Below are positions 53,771 to 62,820 of a stretch of DNA of 64,000 nucleotides, piece by piece. Under the pieces are notes generated by a model. That model was given only the letters and a program-made list of their open reading frames with translations, had not been told where the DNA came from and did no database searches. The position numbers and the translations under genes are program-made. The stretch is from Gemmatimonadota bacterium (GTDB lineage Bacteria; Gemmatimonadota; Gemmatimonadetes; Longimicrobiales; Gaopeijiaceae), in contig JABDLS010000139.1 in NCBI GenBank assembly GCA_013002885.1, positions 62,001 to 126,000 on the forward strand. The letters are read 5' to 3'. The first letter of the stretch is position 1. Every line of letters begins with the position of its first letter.

Positions 53771-54672
53771 GCGCGGCCGGGTCGGGCCCATCCGACGGAC
53801 CGGCGGGTGTCACCCCGGCGGACGCCATCGCGACCGTCGCCGTCCTGGGTGCCGGGACGATGGGCCACGGCATCGCCCAAGTGAGCGCCGCGGTCGGGTG
53901 TCACGTCCGCCTCTACGACATCGATCAGGACGCCGTCGACGCCGGAGTCGCCCGGATCCGCGGCAACCTCGAGAAGGGTATCGAGCGCGGGAAGGTCACC
54001 GCCGCGGGGCGGGACGCGGTCCTCGCCCACCTGCGGGGCACCACAACCATCCCCGACGCGGTGGACGGGGCGGATCTGGTCATCGAGGCCGCGCCCGAGT
54101 CCATGGAGCTCAAGGAATCCATCTTCAGGCAGGTCGACGATGCGGCTCCCGACCAGGCCATCCTGGCGACCAACACTTCGTCGCTGTCCATCGGCCGGAT
54201 CGCCTCGGTCACCCGTGACCCGGCGCGATTCGTAGGGATGCACTTCTTCAATCCCGTCCACATCATGAAGCTGGTGGAGGTCGTCTGGGGCCCCGCGACG
54301 TCCGACGGCACGCGCCAGACCGCCGTCGCCTTCGCTCGTCGTCTGGGCAAAGAGCCTATCGTGGTGAAGGATGCCCCGGGCTTCGCCTCTTCGCGGCTGG
54401 GTATCGTTCTCGGCATGGAGGCCATCCGCATGGTCGAGGAACGCGTCGCCAGCCCCGAAGACATCGACAAGGCCATGGAGCTGGGGTACCGGCACCCCAT
54501 GGGTCCCCTCAAGCTCACCGACCTCGTCGGGCTCGATGTCCGCCTCGGCATCGCCGAGTATCTGCACGAGACCCTCGACTCGGACGCTTTCGAGCCCCCC
54601 GCCCTCCTCCGCCGCATGGTAGAGGAAGGCAAGTTGGGGAAGAAGTCCGGCCGGGGCTTCTACGAGTGGTAG
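53767..54672 (+). CDS. 3-hydroxyacyl-CoA dehydrogenase
   Basis: A 301-residue NAD+-dependent dehydrogenase of beta-oxidation. An extra N-terminus of about 20 residues precedes the Rossmann motif VAVLGAGTMGHGIA. The catalytic His is in GMHFFNPVHIMKLVEVV, and the C-terminal dimer domain (about 190-300) contains MELGYRHPMGPLKLTDLVGLD and ends GRGFYEW. It starts at GTG 53767 overlapping the thiolase stop; longer frames upstream are shadows of thiolase. It completes a hydratase-dehydrogenase-thiolase set with its neighbours. Confidence 0.94.
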   Translation: MSAAGSGPSDGPAGVTPADAIATVAVLGAGTMGHGIAQVSAAVGCHVRLYDIDQDAVDAGVARIRGNLEKGIERGKVTAAGRDAVLAHLRGTTTIPDAVDGADLVIEAAPESMELKESIFRQVDDAAPDQAILATNTSSLSIGRIASVTRDPARFVGMHFFNPVHIMKLVEVVWGPATSDGTRQTAVAFARRLGKEPIVVKDAPGFASSRLGIVLGMEAIRMVEERVASPEDIDKAMELGYRHPMGPLKLTDLVGLDVRLGIAEYLHETLDSDAFEPPALLRRMVEEGKLGKKSGRGFYEW

Positions 54673-54736
54673 ACGACGGCCTGTCCACACGAGACACCAA
54701 GCATCGCTCCCACGCTGACCCTCCACGCTGAGCCCC

Positions 54737-55519
54737 ATGTCCGACAGCCCCGTCCTCGTCGAGAAGCGCGACCGTCACGTCGCGGTCATCACGCTGAACC
54801 GCCCCCACAAGCTCAATGCCCTCAACTCCGAGGTGCGTCACACGCTCCGCGAGACCTTCGACGCTCTCGCCGAGGACGACGAGGTCCGGGCGGTGGTCAT
54901 CCATGGCACCGGGGAGAAGGCCTTCGTTGCCGGTGCCGACATCACCGAGTTCCACGCCCGGACAGCGGACGAGCAGCGTGAGGTCTACCGGCAACGGCGG
55001 ATCTACGAGACCGTCGCCGATTTCCCCAAGCCGGTCATCGCCGCCATACACGGCTTCTGCATCGGGGGCGGCTCTGAGCTGGCGCTGGCGTGCGACATCC
55101 GCGTCGCCGACCGTACGGCACGGATCAGCCAGGCCGAAATCCGGATCGGGCTCATGCCCGGCGGCGGTGGCACACAGCGTCTGGCGCGACTGGTGGGCCG
55201 GGGATGGGCCTCCATCATCAGCCTGACGGGTGACTTCGTGGAGGCCGAGGAGGCGTACCGCATCGGCCTCGTCGACATCCTCGTCGAGAAAGGGCAGCAC
55301 CTCGACCGGGCCGTCGAACTCGCCGGCCGTATGACCCGGTGGAGCCCCGTCTCCCTACGCCTGGCCAAGGACGCCATCCGCGCCGCCTTCGAGATGCCGA
55401 TGGCGGATGGCCTCGAGTTCGAGAAAGAGCGCTTCCTCGACGCCTTCGCCTCGGAAGACGGCCGAGAGGGCGTCGCCGCCTTCGTGGAGAAGCGCAAACC
55501 CGACTTCAAGGGACGGTAG
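54737..55519 (+). CDS. Enoyl-CoA hydratase/isomerase family protein
   Basis: A 260-residue crotonase-family enzyme with a typical start (VAVITLNRPHKLNALNSE), oxyanion-hole segments FVAGADITEF and IHGFCIGGGSELALACD, and catalytic region ISQAEIRIGLMPGGGGTQRLARLVG with Glu in AEI. The sequence is close to short-chain enoyl-CoA hydratases. It follows the 3-hydroxyacyl-CoA dehydrogenase by 64 bases and supplies its substrate. Confidence 0.94.
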   Translation: MSDSPVLVEKRDRHVAVITLNRPHKLNALNSEVRHTLRETFDALAEDDEVRAVVIHGTGEKAFVAGADITEFHARTADEQREVYRQRRIYETVADFPKPVIAAIHGFCIGGGSELALACDIRVADRTARISQAEIRIGLMPGGGGTQRLARLVGRGWASIISLTGDFVEAEEAYRIGLVDILVEKGQHLDRAVELAGRMTRWSPVSLRLAKDAIRAAFEMPMADGLEFEKERFLDAFASEDGREGVAAFVEKRKPDFKGR

Positions 55520-55638
55520 CCCGGAGGCGGTCGCGGGAAACGAAGCGTGCCACACCAGGCGGTCACGCTCATCCTCCGATTGCGTCGCCGTCGGTAGGTG
55601 CTAGGATGGCTCCGTCCCTTCCCTGCACGGAGGCATAC

Positions 55639-55869
55639 ATGCGCTCAGTCCGGCCTCTCGCCGCTTCGTCCAACGTCGTCACCGCGCGGCTCGCGGCGGC
55701 GCTCTTCGTCGGCGGAGTGGTGCGGGGGGCAGAACAGACGCTACTTCGACGGAAGGCGATCCGGCCCGAGGAATCGGCCCGGGGCTTCAGCCGGTTGGCC
55801 GGGGCAACCGAGCACGGGACCCGCGTCCCATTGGACGTCAAGCGACGGTTGAGCGGGGGGGAGCGGTGA
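55639..55869 (+). CDS. Small protein of unknown function upstream of DUF3311
   Basis: A 76-residue frame with GGAGG 8 bases before its ATG and a TGA overlapping the GTG of the DUF3311 gene (GTGA at 55866-55869). Composition is Ala/Arg-rich with one mildly hydrophobic stretch (VTARLAAALFVGGVV). I recognise no family. The ribosome binding site and overlap support it being real; nothing else does. Confidence 0.45.
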   Translation: MRSVRPLAASSNVVTARLAAALFVGGVVRGAEQTLLRRKAIRPEESARGFSRLAGATEHGTRVPLDVKRRLSGGER

Positions 55870-56129
55870 GCCTTCGTCTCGCCCGAACGCTCACCGCAGC
55901 CTACTTCGGCCTCATGCTCGTCTTCGTGACCTGGCCGGGGTTCGTGCCCTTCGCCCGGGTCGAGCCGCTGGTCCTCGGTCTCCCTTTCTCCATGGCATGG
56001 ATCGCGGCGTGGATCGCGGGAAGCGTCGTGGTGCTCTTCCTCCTGGACAGGGTGGAGAAGCGATATCGAGACGAGGATGACCCGAGGGCCGACCCCCGCG
56101 CCGGCCCGATGGATGGAGGCGATACCTGA
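55866..56129 (+). CDS. DUF3311 small membrane protein
   Basis: An 87-residue protein with two membrane helices (about 9-30 and 40-65) and the family motif VEPLVLGLPFSMAWIAAWI, then a charged tail (DRVEKRYRDEDD). DUF3311 proteins are commonly encoded directly before an SSS-family symporter, as here, and may be its small subunit. Its TGA overlaps the symporter ATG (TGATG at 56127-56131). Confidence 0.82.
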   Translation: MSLRLARTLTAAYFGLMLVFVTWPGFVPFARVEPLVLGLPFSMAWIAAWIAGSVVVLFLLDRVEKRYRDEDDPRADPRAGPMDGGDT

Positions 56130-57586
56130 TGGAGCAGTGGGTCGTCGTCACGATCGTCATTTCCGCCTACCTGGCCCTGACCCTCACCATCGGGATGCTG
56201 GCGGGCCGAAGATCGACGGACAGTGTGGCCGGGTACGTGGCCGCCGACCGAAGCTTCGGCCTCCTCGTTATGTACTTCGTGACCGGCGCTTCGGTGTTCA
56301 GCGCCTTCGCCTTCCTCGGCGGTCCAGGTTGGGCCTACTCCCGGGGCGCGGCAGCCCTCTACATTCTCGCGTACGGCGCTCTGGGGATGGCACCGTTCTA
56401 CTGGATCGGCCCCCGGGTCGCGGCGCTTGGGCGGCGGCATGGGTACGTGACACAGGCACAGATGATCACCGGCCGCTTTCCGTCGAAGGGCCTGTCGGCC
56501 CTCATCGCGCTCCTCAGCCTCATCGCCTTCGTGCCCTACGTAACTCTGCAAATGAGGGGTGCGGGCATCGTCATCGAGGCCGTAACCGACGGCAACGTGC
56601 CCATCTGGCTGGGTTCGCTGGTGGCCTACGGCATCGTCATCATCTACGTGCTCTCTTCCGGCGCCATGGCCGTCGGGTGGACGAACACGTTTCAGGGCGT
56701 GTTCATGGTGGTGATCGCCTGGACGCTGGGCCTGTACCTGCCCAACCGGCTGTACGGCGGCATCGGAGAGATGTTCGCCCAGATCGACGCCGCCCGCCCC
56801 GAGCACCTCGTGCCTCCTGGACTCACCGCCACGGGCGACCCCTGGACCTGGGGGGCGTTTTCCACCTTCATCCTGGTCAGCGCCGTGGGACTCATGATGT
56901 GGCCCCACCTGTTCATGAAGGCGTTCACCGCCAAGGACGACGACACCATGAGGCGGACGGTCATTCTCTTTCCGACCTTCCAGCTCTTCCTCATTCCGGT
57001 GTTCCTCATCGGCTTCTCCGGCGTGCTCTTCGCCGGTACGCCCCAGGCTCCGGACTTCATTCTTCCCTTCATGATCCTGGAGACCGAGCTTCCGGCCATC
57101 GTGGTGGGGCTCTTCTGCGCCGGGGCGCTGTCGGCTTCCATGTCCACCGGAGATGCCCTTCTCCACGCGTCCGCGTCGGTCTTCGTGGAGGACGGCGTCG
57201 CCAAGTTCGTCGACCTCGAGGAGCGTACACAGCGACGCCTCATGCAGCTTCTGGTGCTCTTGACGGGTGCGACGGCGTACGTCTTCGCCCAGGATCCCGA
57301 CTCTTCCCTGGTTCTCCTGCTGGCCTCGGCGTACGGGATCATCTGCCAGTTCGCGCCACCGGTCGTCGCTGCGCTCTACTGGAGACGTGCTACGACTGCC
57401 GGAGTTACGGCCGGACTCGTGGCCGGCGCCCTGACCGCCTTCTTCTTCTGGCAGACTCCGGAGCTCAAGCCCTTCGACATGCACGAAGGCATCATCGGGC
57501 TACTGGTCCACGTTCCGGTACTCGTCGGAGTGAGCCTGGCCACGCCGGCTCAGGACGAGGCCCACGTGGAGAATTTCATGGCATGA
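56129..57586 (+). CDS. Sodium:solute symporter (SSS family), DUF3311-linked
   Basis: A 485-residue transporter with about 13 helices. The early FLGGPGWAYSRGAAALY region, AVGWTNTFQGVFM and the ALSASMSTGDALLHASASVF block are typical of SSS proteins (pantothenate/proline-like branch). It should import a carboxylate, amino acid or vitamin with Na+. It overlaps DUF3311 upstream and chorismate mutase downstream (ATGA at 57583-57586), a tightly coupled chain. Confidence 0.92.
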   Translation: MEQWVVVTIVISAYLALTLTIGMLAGRRSTDSVAGYVAADRSFGLLVMYFVTGASVFSAFAFLGGPGWAYSRGAAALYILAYGALGMAPFYWIGPRVAALGRRHGYVTQAQMITGRFPSKGLSALIALLSLIAFVPYVTLQMRGAGIVIEAVTDGNVPIWLGSLVAYGIVIIYVLSSGAMAVGWTNTFQGVFMVVIAWTLGLYLPNRLYGGIGEMFAQIDAARPEHLVPPGLTATGDPWTWGAFSTFILVSAVGLMMWPHLFMKAFTAKDDDTMRRTVILFPTFQLFLIPVFLIGFSGVLFAGTPQAPDFILPFMILETELPAIVVGLFCAGALSASMSTGDALLHASASVFVEDGVAKFVDLEERTQRRLMQLLVLLTGATAYVFAQDPDSSLVLLLASAYGIICQFAPPVVAALYWRRATTAGVTAGLVAGALTAFFFWQTPELKPFDMHEGIIGLLVHVPVLVGVSLATPAQDEAHVENFMA

Positions 57587-57966
57587 GCGAGAGCCCTGGC
57601 GACTCGAAGCAACCCCACCCCGCATACGGTGAGGCCCTCGGGGCGGCCCCCGACGCCCGCTTGGATCGGCTCCGAGCCGAGATCCGGGCTGTCGACGAAG
57701 AACTCATCACACTGGTGGGGCGAAGACGCGACCTCGTTCTTGCCATCGGTGAAGCCAAGGCCGAGCTCGGGCTCCCTGTCCTCGACCCATCACAGGAGGC
57801 CCGGGTGGTGAGAAGAGCCGCCGAGTTGGCCCGTGACCTCGGAGTCGACGAAGAGCTCACCCGAGACGTGATCTGGCGTATCATGGCGTCCGCCCGGGAC
57901 GCACAGGAGGGGCGAACCCGCTGGGGGCCGCCCCTCTCTGAGCGTGCTGGCCAGGACGAGGGCTGA
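57583..57966 (+). CDS. Chorismate mutase (AroQ type)
   Basis: A 127-residue protein. Residues about 27-110 show the all-helical AroQ pattern: LDRLRAEIRAVDEELITLVGRR, the catalytic-type Arg/Lys in AIGEAKAELGLPVLDPSQEARVV, and a third helix LTRDVIWRIMASA. It converts chorismate to prephenate for Phe/Tyr synthesis. An unstructured N-terminus of about 25 residues is present. Overlap with a transporter gene is unusual for this enzyme. No other aromatic-pathway gene is nearby. Confidence 0.85.
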   Translation: MSESPGDSKQPHPAYGEALGAAPDARLDRLRAEIRAVDEELITLVGRRRDLVLAIGEAKAELGLPVLDPSQEARVVRRAAELARDLGVDEELTRDVIWRIMASARDAQEGRTRWGPPLSERAGQDEG

Positions 57967-57979
57967 GCCCGTCTCACAG

Positions 57980-58975
57980 TTAGTTCGCCAGGGCGTCGAC
58001 CACCTGGCGGCTCCCCCCCTCCGGAATCCTCACACCGTAGATCTCGCCGGGCGGCGTGATGCCCCGGATCAGGTGCGGGTTGAGATCACGAATGACCTTC
58101 GCATCGACTTCGAGGGCCCGGGCGACCCCGGCCAAAGTCGTGTTGCCGGGTACGAAGACATTCTCGTAGCTGTAAGGCTGGATCGATCCGTCGAAGTGTG
58201 CGTCCGGGCCCGCTTCGGCCGCGAGCTTGGTGACGGCGATCATCTTCGGCACGTACTCCCGGGTCTCCCTGGGAAGGTACGGGAGGATCTTCCAGAACGT
58301 GTCATCGGCCATCACACCGCCACCGTGTCGCTTCACGATGCGCTCGACGCGACCCGGTCCACCATTGAACGCCGCAGCCGCGAGGTACCAGGAGCCCCCG
58401 AAACGTCCGTGGAGCCAAGCCAGGTACTCCAGCGCAGCGTCCGTCGCCCGCACAGGGTCGCGGCGCTCGTCGACGTGCTCATCGACCCGCAGGCCGTACT
58501 GCAGGGCCGTCGGGCTCATGAACTGCCAGAGCCCCACCGCCGAGACACGGGACACCGCAAAGGGTGAGAGTCCAGACTCGATGACGGGAATGTAGAGGAG
58601 CTCCTCCGGCATGTTACGCTCCCTCAGCTTCGACCGGATCATGTCCGAAAAGAGGGCTCGGCGGCGCATGAGTCCCTCGAACTCCAAGCGCCTCGTCGTT
58701 TCGAACGCCTCTACCCACCGGTCGACCCGAGCATTCGACTCCAGCGGAAGGGCCCGAGTGGGGGCGTCGGTGACGTCGATCGCGTCGAGCATCGCCGCAC
58801 GTCGCACCGGGTCGTCTTTCGTCCACGCGGCGGGAACCGCCAGGAGCGTCACGACCGAGAGCGTCTTGAGCCAGTTGAGGCGAAATGCCCCGGAGAACCG
58901 TTCCTGCCACGATTCCGCAAACTCGTCGGACTTGTTGATTCGGGAGTGAATCCCGTTGTCTGTCGGGGTAGACAT
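57980..58975 (-). CDS. Membrane-bound lytic transglycosylase with LysM domain (MltD-like)
   Basis: A 331-residue protein. An N-terminal cytoplasmic tail of about 33 residues precedes one membrane anchor (NWLKTLSVVTLLAVPAAW). The SLT catalytic domain has Glu133 in PVIESGLSPFAVS, then GLWQFMSPTALQYGL and FNGGPGRV. A LysM-like peptidoglycan-binding domain ends it (about 265-315, TTLAGVARALEVDAKVIRDLNP). It would cleave glycan strands of peptidoglycan from the periplasmic side. Convergent with chorismate mutase. Confidence 0.9.
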   Translation of the reverse strand: MSTPTDNGIHSRINKSDEFAESWQERFSGAFRLNWLKTLSVVTLLAVPAAWTKDDPVRRAAMLDAIDVTDAPTRALPLESNARVDRWVEAFETTRRLEFEGLMRRRALFSDMIRSKLRERNMPEELLYIPVIESGLSPFAVSRVSAVGLWQFMSPTALQYGLRVDEHVDERRDPVRATDAALEYLAWLHGRFGGSWYLAAAAFNGGPGRVERIVKRHGGGVMADDTFWKILPYLPRETREYVPKMIAVTKLAAEAGPDAHFDGSIQPYSYENVFVPGNTTLAGVARALEVDAKVIRDLNPHLIRGITPPGEIYGVRIPEGGSRQVVDALAN

Positions 58976-59091
58976 TGTCCACCTCCCTTGTTGTCGCCCA
59001 TCCTGGCCAACACTACATGTTGGGGGAGGCCGCAGTCCCGGCGGCCAGGGGTAGGGGGGGCGTTAGTCCGCGCTGATACAGCGCGGGTACC

Positions 59092-59137
59092 AAAAAGGTC
59101 CGGCCGTTGGACAATCGCCCTCGGCTCGGACCTTTTC
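59092..59137. terminator. Bidirectional intrinsic terminator after rpmA
   Basis: AAAAGGTCCG (59093-59102) pairs perfectly with CGGACCTTTT (59127-59136). GCCG/CGGC extends the stem inside across a one-base bulge. Reading the minus strand it ends in five T, as needed to end the rng-rplU-rpmA transcript 15 bases after the rpmA stop; it would also work on the plus strand. Confidence 0.75.
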
Positions 59138-59151
59138 GACTAGCTAGCGAA

Positions 59152-59406
59152 CTATTCTGCTTCGTAGACCGAAACGACGTTCCGAGCACGCATGCGCTCG
59201 AACTTCACGACACCGTCGGAGAGGGCGAAGAGCGTATCGTCTTTTCCGCGGCCGACGTTGCGGCCCGGATGGAACTTGGTGCCGCGCTGACGCACGATGA
59301 TACCGCCGGCACGTACCGGCTGGCCGCCCGCGCGCTTCACGCCCAGGTAACTCGGATTGCTGTCTCGGCCGTTGCGGCTCGAGCCTACACCCTTCTTATG
59401 TGCCAT
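59152..59406 (-). CDS. rpmA: 50S ribosomal protein L27
   Basis: An 84-residue ribosomal protein, full length, with the conserved N-terminus [25 protein letters not shown] and the [25 protein letters not shown] core. It sits by the peptidyl-transferase centre of the large subunit. The N-terminus lacks the cleavable extension seen in Firmicutes. Encoded 30 bases after rplU, the universal order. Confidence 0.98.
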   Translation of the reverse strand: MAHKKGVGSSRNGRDSNPSYLGVKRAGGQPVRAGGIIVRQRGTKFHPGRNVGRGKDDTLFALSDGVVKFERMRARNVVSVYEAE

Positions 59407-59436
59407 GACTGACTCGCTATCGAGAGGGTCGACGCA

Positions 59437-59754
59437 CTAGCCCAGTGCGACTTCTTCGACCCGGATCTCCGTGAAGTTCTGGCGATGTCCCTGTTTTTTG
59501 CGGTAGCCCTTGCGGCGCTTCCGCTTGAAGACGATCACCTTGTCGCCACGCCCGTGTCGGATGACCTCGGCCTTGACCGAAGCTCCTTCCAACGTCGGCG
59601 TCCCGACCCGGACGTTGTCCTCGCCGTCACCGGCCAGGAGCACATGGTCGAACGTAACCGACGCCCCAGGCTCTCCTTCGAGAGATGGGACGCGAATTCG
59701 CGCTCCGGGCTCTGCCCGGAACTGCTTTCCACCAGTTTCAAATACTGCGTACAT
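59437..59754 (-). CDS. rplU: 50S ribosomal protein L21
   Basis: A 105-residue protein beginning MYAVFETGGKQFRAEPG and ending with the typical KRKRRKGYRKKQGHRQNFTEIRVEEV. A component of the large ribosomal subunit that contacts 23S rRNA. It lies between rng (75 bases upstream) and rpmA. Confidence 0.97.
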   Translation of the reverse strand: MYAVFETGGKQFRAEPGARIRVPSLEGEPGASVTFDHVLLAGDGEDNVRVGTPTLEGASVKAEVIRHGRGDKVIVFKRKRRKGYRKKQGHRQNFTEIRVEEVALG

Positions 59755-59829
59755 ATCGAAATCCCAAGAGCGCTTCGGCCTTCGCTGCAGAGCGGTTAAT
59801 TGTCGTCAAAGGCCTACCGGCGGTCAACC

Positions 59830-61362
59830 TCAGGCGGCGTACTTCTCGGTGACATCCGTCTCAGCCGGGCCCGAGAGAAGTCGGAACTCGTCGAGCCGCA
59901 TGAGCGGATCGTCCCGAAGTCGTAGGTCCAGACGGGTCCGGCCCTTCAACCGCTTGAGCAGCTCTGGTTCCTCCTCGATGACCCGGAGCGCCACCTCCGG
60001 ATGGACCCGGACCACGATGCTCTTCTCCTCTTTGGACGCCGCTGCCCTCTTCAACGTGCGCTCGATCTGCCGCACGACGGTGGCCGGCGTGTACACACGA
60101 CCGATTCCGCCACACGACGAGCAAACGGCCGTGAGGGAATTGAAGATGGACGGTCGCACCCGCTGCCGTGTCATCTCGATGAGGCCGAGGTTCGAGACCT
60201 CGAAGGCCTTGGTGCGGGCTCGATCCCGGCCCAGATGGCTTCGAAGCTCTCGTAGCACCTTGTCCCGATTCTCCTGGGACTCCATGTCGATGAAGTCGAC
60301 GACGATGATGCCGCCGACGTCGCGCAGCCGGAGTTGCTTCGCGATCTCGCGCGCAGCCTCGAGGTTGGTCCGCAAGATCGTCTGTTCAGGGTCCTTCTTA
60401 CCCTTCCCGGTGAAGCGCCCCGTGTTCACGTCGATGGAAACCAGCGCCTCGGTGGGCTCGATGACCACACTGCCCCCCGACTTCAGGGGCACCTGGCGAC
60501 GGAAGGCCTTCTGGATCTCTTCCTCGACCCCGTACTTGTCGAAGAGAGGCTCCGGGCCGTTGTGCAGGTGGACCATGTCCAGCAGCTCTTCGTCCACCGT
60601 GCGCACGTAGTCGGTGATCTCGTCGTACGTCTTCTTCGAATCCACACGGAGGGCCTCGAACTTGTCGCTGAACAGGTCCCGGATGACGCCACTGATGAGC
60701 GTTGCTTCTCGGTGGACCGCGGCAGGAGCGCCCTGGCTACTTGCGGTCTGTTTAATCGACTGCCAACGCTCGTGGAGCCGCTGGAACTCCCGTTCCAGCT
60801 TCTCTTTGGTGACCTCTTCGCCCACCGTCCGGACGATGAGGCCCCCGCTGTTCTTCGGCAGGATCTCCTGTGCCATCTTGCGAAGCTTCGAACGCTGGTC
60901 CCGACCTTCGATCTTCCGGCTGATACCCACCCGCGAAGAGTGCGGCATGTAGACGAGAAAGCGGCCCGGCAGCGAGACCTCTGCCGTCAGTCTCGGCCCT
61001 TTGGTGCTGATGGCCTCCTTCGTGACCTGCACCAGGATCTCCTCACCCTTCCTCAAGTGGTCCTGGATGGGCGGGAGCTTCCGATTCCGACGGCCACGAC
61101 GGCCTCCGTTGCCGTTCCCATTGTCGTCGTCCTCGTCGAGGACGAGGTCGGAGACGTGCAGAAAGCCCGCCTTGCCGGTTCCGATGTCGACGAACGCTGC
61201 CTGGATGCCGGGCAGCACGGCTTCGACTTTCCCGAGGAAGATGTCGCCCAGGACCCGATTCTGGTCCGGTCGGTCGAACATCACTTCCACGAGCTGGTTG
61301 TCTTCACGGAGCGCGACCCACGACTCACGCGGGTTCGAGCTCACGAGGATCTCTCTCCTCAA
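59830..61362 (-). CDS. rng: Ribonuclease E/G family endoribonuclease
   Basis: A 510-residue RNase G-size protein. The N-terminal S1 domain (about 38-130) is interrupted by an acidic then Gly/Arg-rich insert (LDEDDDNGNGNGGRRGRRNRK). The 5' sensor and DNase I-like catalytic region follow, with the metal-binding Asp residues in LVSIDVNTGRF and GGIIVVDFIDM. The zinc-link CSSCGG is near residue 425. It processes rRNA and decays mRNA. Its place upstream of rplU-rpmA is common and suggests a shared transcript. The frame has no ATG alternative with a better ribosome site. Confidence 0.94.
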   Translation of the reverse strand: MRREILVSSNPRESWVALREDNQLVEVMFDRPDQNRVLGDIFLGKVEAVLPGIQAAFVDIGTGKAGFLHVSDLVLDEDDDNGNGNGGRRGRRNRKLPPIQDHLRKGEEILVQVTKEAISTKGPRLTAEVSLPGRFLVYMPHSSRVGISRKIEGRDQRSKLRKMAQEILPKNSGGLIVRTVGEEVTKEKLEREFQRLHERWQSIKQTASSQGAPAAVHREATLISGVIRDLFSDKFEALRVDSKKTYDEITDYVRTVDEELLDMVHLHNGPEPLFDKYGVEEEIQKAFRRQVPLKSGGSVVIEPTEALVSIDVNTGRFTGKGKKDPEQTILRTNLEAAREIAKQLRLRDVGGIIVVDFIDMESQENRDKVLRELRSHLGRDRARTKAFEVSNLGLIEMTRQRVRPSIFNSLTAVCSSCGGIGRVYTPATVVRQIERTLKRAAASKEEKSIVVRVHPEVALRVIEEEPELLKRLKGRTRLDLRLRDDPLMRLDEFRLLSGPAETDVTEKYAA

Positions 61363-61548
61363 ATCATCTCCAAATGTGTGGTCGGACCCGATCCCTCACC
61401 GGGCACCGGGCGCGTCCCCTGTCTCCTCGCAGCCAAACGCTTCACGAGCAGAGCGGGCGACCGCCTGGTCTCCGGCGTCCCCGGGAGCGGCGACGGCGTC
61501 GGCTCGTAGCCGCTCACCGACCGCCCGCTGAGGGGCCGACGCTGCTTG

Positions 61549-62820
61549 TCAGTTCGCTTCCATGCCGGCAGGCTCGAGAGCCTGTTCCGGCACACGCTCC
61601 ATCGGCGACTCGGTCAACACCTCGTCCAACAGCTTCCGGGCGATGACCAGGCGCTGAATCTCGTTGGTTCCCTCTCCGATCTCGCAGATCTTGGCGTCGC
61701 GCATCATGCGCTCCACCGGGTAATCGCTGGTGTATCCCGCGCCGCCCATGACCTGGATCGCTGCGAGGGTGGCCCGCATGGACAGCTCGCTGCAGAAGAG
61801 CTTGGCCATGGCGGCCTGCTTTCCGAACGGCTGGCCCTGATCCTTCAACCACGCCGCATGATAGGTGAGGTGCTTTGCAGCCTCGATGTCGGTGGCGATG
61901 TCAGCCAGCTTGAACTGAATCTGCTGGAAGTCCCATACGCGCTGGCCGAATTGCTCGCGACGACTCGTGTAGCGCACCGCTGCGTCCAGAGCACCCTCGG
62001 CCAGACCGAGGGAGAGGGCCGCGACCCCGATGCGACCCGCATCGAGAGTCTTCATGAAGTTGATGAAGCCCTGCCCTTCCTCGCCGAGGCGCTGACCAAC
62101 GGGGACGAAGGCGTCTTCGAAGTGGAGCTCGCGCGTGTCCGAGGCCCGCCATCCCATCTTGTCTTCCTTCTCGCCGGCGCGGACGCCGTCAGTGAAGGGC
62201 AAGTCCTCGCGGTGGCCCCATCCGAGCGCCTGAGCCCTCTCCACATCCACCGTCGGCTTGCAGACGATGAAGCTGCTTATACCCTTGGAGCCCTTACCCG
62301 GCTCTGTAACCGCCGTGGCGACAAAGATTTCGCCGATCCCGGCGTTGGTGATGAAGATCTTCGACCCGTTGATCCGATAACCGTCATCATCCCGCACCGC
62401 GCGGGTCCGAGTGCCGGAGGCATCCGATCCCGCGCCGGGCTCGGTCAGGCCGAAGCCGCCAAGGACCTCACCTCGGGCCAACGCCGGAATGAAGCGTCGC
62501 TTCTGCTCCTCCGTCCCGAACGAAAGGATCGGCGACAGGCCGAGGGTCGTGTGGGCCGAAACGGTGATGGAGTGGCTGGCATCGAACTTCGCCAGCTCCT
62601 GGACCACCAGGATGTAGCTCAGGTAGTCGCGGCCCATCCCGCCGAGCTCTTCCGGGACGGGGACGCCGAACAGCCCCATCTCGGCCATCGCCTTGGCGTT
62701 CTCCCAAGGGAACTCGCCGCTTTCGTCCAGGTCACGGGCCACGGGTTCAATGGCCTCACGCGCGAAGCGGTTGACCCGCTCGACGAGGGCGACGTGGGCC
62801 GGGGTGAGGTATCTATCCAT
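61549..62820 (-). CDS. Acyl-CoA dehydrogenase
   Basis: A 423-residue FAD-dependent acyl-CoA dehydrogenase, first step of beta-oxidation. Motifs: GFGLTEPGAGSD (FAD/substrate loop), KIFITNAG, then RREQFGQRVWDFQ and the C-terminal MGGAGYTSDYPVERMMRDAKICEIGEGTNEIQRLVIAR with the catalytic-position Glu in CEIGEGTNE. An insert (GWGHREDLPFTDGVRAGEKEDKMGWRAS) is slightly longer than in short-chain members. The start at ATG 62820 lacks a strong ribosome site; a TTG 27 bases upstream is possible. It supplies the hydratases and thiolase at 50-55 kb. Confidence 0.93.
   Translation of the reverse strand: MDRYLTPAHVALVERVNRFAREAIEPVARDLDESGEFPWENAKAMAEMGLFGVPVPEELGGMGRDYLSYILVVQELAKFDASHSITVSAHTTLGLSPILSFGTEEQKRRFIPALARGEVLGGFGLTEPGAGSDASGTRTRAVRDDDGYRINGSKIFITNAGIGEIFVATAVTEPGKGSKGISSFIVCKPTVDVERAQALGWGHREDLPFTDGVRAGEKEDKMGWRASDTRELHFEDAFVPVGQRLGEEGQGFINFMKTLDAGRIGVAALSLGLAEGALDAAVRYTSRREQFGQRVWDFQQIQFKLADIATDIEAAKHLTYHAAWLKDQGQPFGKQAAMAKLFCSELSMRATLAAIQVMGGAGYTSDYPVERMMRDAKICEIGEGTNEIQRLVIARKLLDEVLTESPMERVPEQALEPAGMEAN

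Noticed and set aside
55901-57484. 527-codon frame antisense to the second symporter
   Set aside because: His/Glu/Arg-rich antisense shadow of a membrane-protein gene, a common artefact in GC-rich DNA.
61359-61595. 78-codon minus-strand frame between the acyl-CoA dehydrogenase and RNase G genes
   Set aside because: No ribosome site or motif; it overlaps the real 3' end of the dehydrogenase, and the 186-base gap otherwise shows nothing.
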